Below, piece after piece: positions 6,148 through 7,258 of a stretch of DNA of 7,258 nucleotides. The stretch is from an uncultured bacterium. GTDB lineage: Bacteria; Planctomycetota; Phycisphaerae; Phycisphaerales; SM1A02. The notes beneath the pieces are model-generated. The model saw only the letters and a program-made list of their open reading frames with translations. It did no database searches and was not told where the DNA came from. Where the stretch lies: contig CAIXEV010000182.1 in the NCBI GenBank assembly GCA_903918555.1, forward strand, positions 1-7,258, given 5' to 3'. Position 1 is the first letter of the stretch. Each line of letters begins with the position of its first letter. A program made the position numbers and the translations under genes.

Positions 6148-7258
6148 ATGGCTGCAAAGAAGTCCACGACGAAGAAGACCGCCGCGAAGAAGACCGCGGT
6201 GAAGAAGACGGCGGTGAAGCAGACCAGCAAGGTTGCTGCGCCGAAGGCTGTTGCTGCGAAGGCTGTTGCGAAGGCTGTAGCGAAGCCCGTCGCGAAGGCT
6301 GACGCGAAGGCTGACGCGAAGCAAGCCGTCAAGCCGGCTGTCAAGAAGGTCGTCGCGAAGGTCGTCGCGAAGAAGACCGCGAAGGTCGCGAAGGCGCCCG
6401 CGAAGAAGGCTGCACCGGAGGTCGCCGTGGCGGCGCCGGTGTCCGCGCCAGTCAAGCGGTCGCGGAGCAAGGCGCCCGCCGCGGTCTCGGTTGCACCCGT
6501 TGCAGCCCAGGCTCCCGCGCAAGTGAGCGAGGTCAAGCGACCGGCTCCGACCGCGGCACCGACCCCTGCCGCGCCCGCGCCGCAGGTAGCGCCTCTCGTC
6601 GAGCGCCCCCAGCGGCAGCAGCAGCAGCAGCGGCAGCAGCAAGAGCAGCGTCCGCGGGAGGATCGCCGCGACTTCGCGCAGCGCGACAACGGTCAGCAGC
6701 AGCGGCAGTCACAGCAGAGTCAACAGCAGAACCAGCAGGGCCAGCAGCAGCAGAACCAGCAGGACCAGCAGCAGAACCCGCAGCAAGGCCCGCAGGGATT
6801 CCAGCAGAGTGACGGCGAGGTCGGTGGCGAGGGCGGCGGTCGTCGACGACGCCGCCGCAGGCGGAGGAGGAGGCGTGGCGGCGGAGGTGGCCAGCCGTTC
6901 GATCCGAGCAATCCGAACGCACAGCAGCAGCACCCGCAGCAGCAGAACCAGCAGCGCCACGGTCCCGAGTCGAGCTCCGACGAGGGTGACGATTTCGGCG
7001 GCGAGGGCGATGACGAGCTCGGCGACGAGTTCGATGGCGACGGCGGCGACGATGGCGAACCTGGTGCCGCGACCGCGCAGCGTCAGGGTCAGCATCAGGG
7101 CCAGCGCCAGGGGCAGCACCAGGGACAGCACCAGGGGCAGCACCACGGCCAGCGCCAGGGCCAGCATCAGGGCCAGCGTCCCCATGATCCGCGCCCCCAT
7201 GATCAGCGCCCCCATGGTCAACGGCCGCATGGTCAGCAGCACCAGGGTCAGCAGCACC
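6148..7258 (+). CDS. Low-complexity Lys/Ala-, Gln- and Arg-rich protein, 3' end outside window (370 aa seen)
   Basis: Starts MAAKKSTTKKTAAKK and stays open to the window edge; no folded domain appears in 370 residues. Blocks in order: 1-91 Lys/Ala-rich with AAKK/AVKK repeats like histone H1-type bacterial proteins (27 Lys); 92-151 Ala/Pro/Val; 152-227 Gln/Asn-rich; 232-243 twelve Arg, then five Gly; 252-271 Gln/Asn/His; 272-305 acidic (Asp/Glu/Gly); 311-343 Q-G-Q-H/R repeats; 344-362 RPHD/RPHG repeats. There is no Trp, Tyr or Cys, and only five Phe. The frame is chosen because other frames give implausible Cys- or Leu-rich products. No Shine-Dalgarno precedes it. Likely a nucleic-acid-binding, disordered region. 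It may be the N-terminal extension of Rho (my first guess), IF-2, RNase E/G or a helicase, or a stand-alone nucleoid protein. Function unknown. Confidence 0.8.
   Translation, partial: MAAKKSTTKKTAAKKTAVKKTAVKQTSKVAAPKAVAAKAVAKAVAKPVAKADAKADAKQAVKPAVKKVVAKVVAKKTAKVAKAPAKKAAPEVAVAAPVSAPVKRSRSKAPAAVSVAPVAAQAPAQVSEVKRPAPTAAPTPAAPAPQVAPLVERPQRQQQQQRQQQEQRPREDRRDFAQRDNGQQQRQSQQSQQQNQQGQQQQNQQDQQQNPQQGPQGFQQSDGEVGGEGGGRRRRRRRRRRRRGGGGGQPFDPSNPNAQQQHPQQQNQQRHGPESSSDEGDDFGGEGDDELGDEFDGDGGDDGEPGAATAQRQGQHQGQRQGQHQGQHQGQHHGQRQGQHQGQRPHDPRPHDQRPHGQRPHGQQHQGQQH
6616..6630 (+). repeat. (CAG)5 microsatellite in the Gln-rich block
   Basis: Five uninterrupted CAG codons flanked by CGG on both sides, within a longer CAG-rich stretch (about 6610-6780). 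It encodes Gln and is a possible slippage site for in-frame length change. Confidence 0.7.
7078..7257 (+). repeat. In-frame degenerate tandem repeats coding Q-G-Q-H/R and RPHG/D
   Basis: From 7078 to about 7176 a 12-nt unit of the form CAG-CRY-CAG-GGN repeats about eight times, giving Gln-(His/Arg)-Gln-Gly. It is followed by a 15-nt unit giving four copies of (Q/P)RPH(D/G), and then a Gln/His tail at the window edge. Units differ at synonymous sites (CAT/CAC, GGT/GGC/GGG/GGA), so the array is not freshly expanded. Confidence 0.7.

Noticed and set aside
3503..6157. 884-codon open frame on the minus strand across the helicase and psuG genes
   Set aside because: It is exactly antisense to two genes with full family motifs, is dominated by Arg/Asp/Glu/Ala as expected from reverse-reading GC-rich codons, and shows no domain.
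5883..6302. Plus-strand frame ending in Cys-rich repeats (EGCCCEGCC)
   Set aside because: It is the shifted reading of the Lys/Ala codon repeats of the gene at 6148 and is otherwise Arg-rich spacer; not a metallothionein-like gene.
6709..7257. Minus-strand Leu/Val-rich frame resembling a membrane protein
   Set aside because: The apparent hydrophobic runs are the reverse complement of CAG/CAC/GGC repeats. The plus-strand frame with its ordered blocks is the real one.
6610..7258. CAG-rich repeats considered as a CRISPR array or satellite
   Set aside because: No constant repeat with unique spacers. The period is 3, 12 or 15 nt and in frame with the coding sequence.

Overview
The window is very GC-rich, with strong G/C bias at third codon positions. 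It reads as chromosomal DNA from a free-living bacterium. The degenerate sigma-70-like regulator, the lack of Shine-Dalgarno sites before several genes, and the sequence around helicase motif II (MLDIGFRDDIR) make me think of Planctomycetota, perhaps a Phycisphaerae-like lineage. That placement is inference; there is no rRNA or other phylogenetic marker here. I see no phage, insertion sequence, CRISPR or tRNA signal.

Left half, minus strand: alanine racemase (start 3244, stop 1967) is followed about 210 nt later by a 550-residue protein (start 1755, stop 103). This second protein has an N-terminal MerR-type helix-turn-helix, two further possible helix-turn-helix segments, and a C-terminal half that resembles sigma-70 regions 2 and 4. 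The gap between the two genes holds a weak terminator-like hairpin, a perfect GACTGCG/CGCAGTC palindrome, and a 53-codon plus-strand reading frame with a strong ribosome binding site. That frame is only a candidate gene.

Right half, plus strand: across a divergent spacer (3245-3490) that carries a 37-nt imperfect hairpin and a plausible promoter lies a DEAD-box-type RNA helicase with DEVD in motif II. Nine nucleotides later comes a pseudouridine-5'-phosphate glycosidase (PsuG), so the two are probably one transcript. Both would act on RNA or on its breakdown products.

Far right: after 251 nt of spacer (5897-6147), a gene starts at 6148 and runs off the window edge without a stop. Its first 370 residues are all low complexity: a histone H1-like Lys/Ala block, an Ala/Pro/Val linker, a Gln/Asn block, twelve consecutive arginines, an acidic patch, and Gln-Gly-His/Arg repeats. 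It is either a disordered nucleic-acid-binding protein or the long N-terminal extension of an RNA-related enzyme such as Rho, IF-2 or RNase E. The window stops before any folded domain that could decide this.

The best leads are the multi-HTH sigma-like protein and the charge-patterned low-complexity protein. The other genes are recognisable housekeeping or metabolic families with some unusual details.
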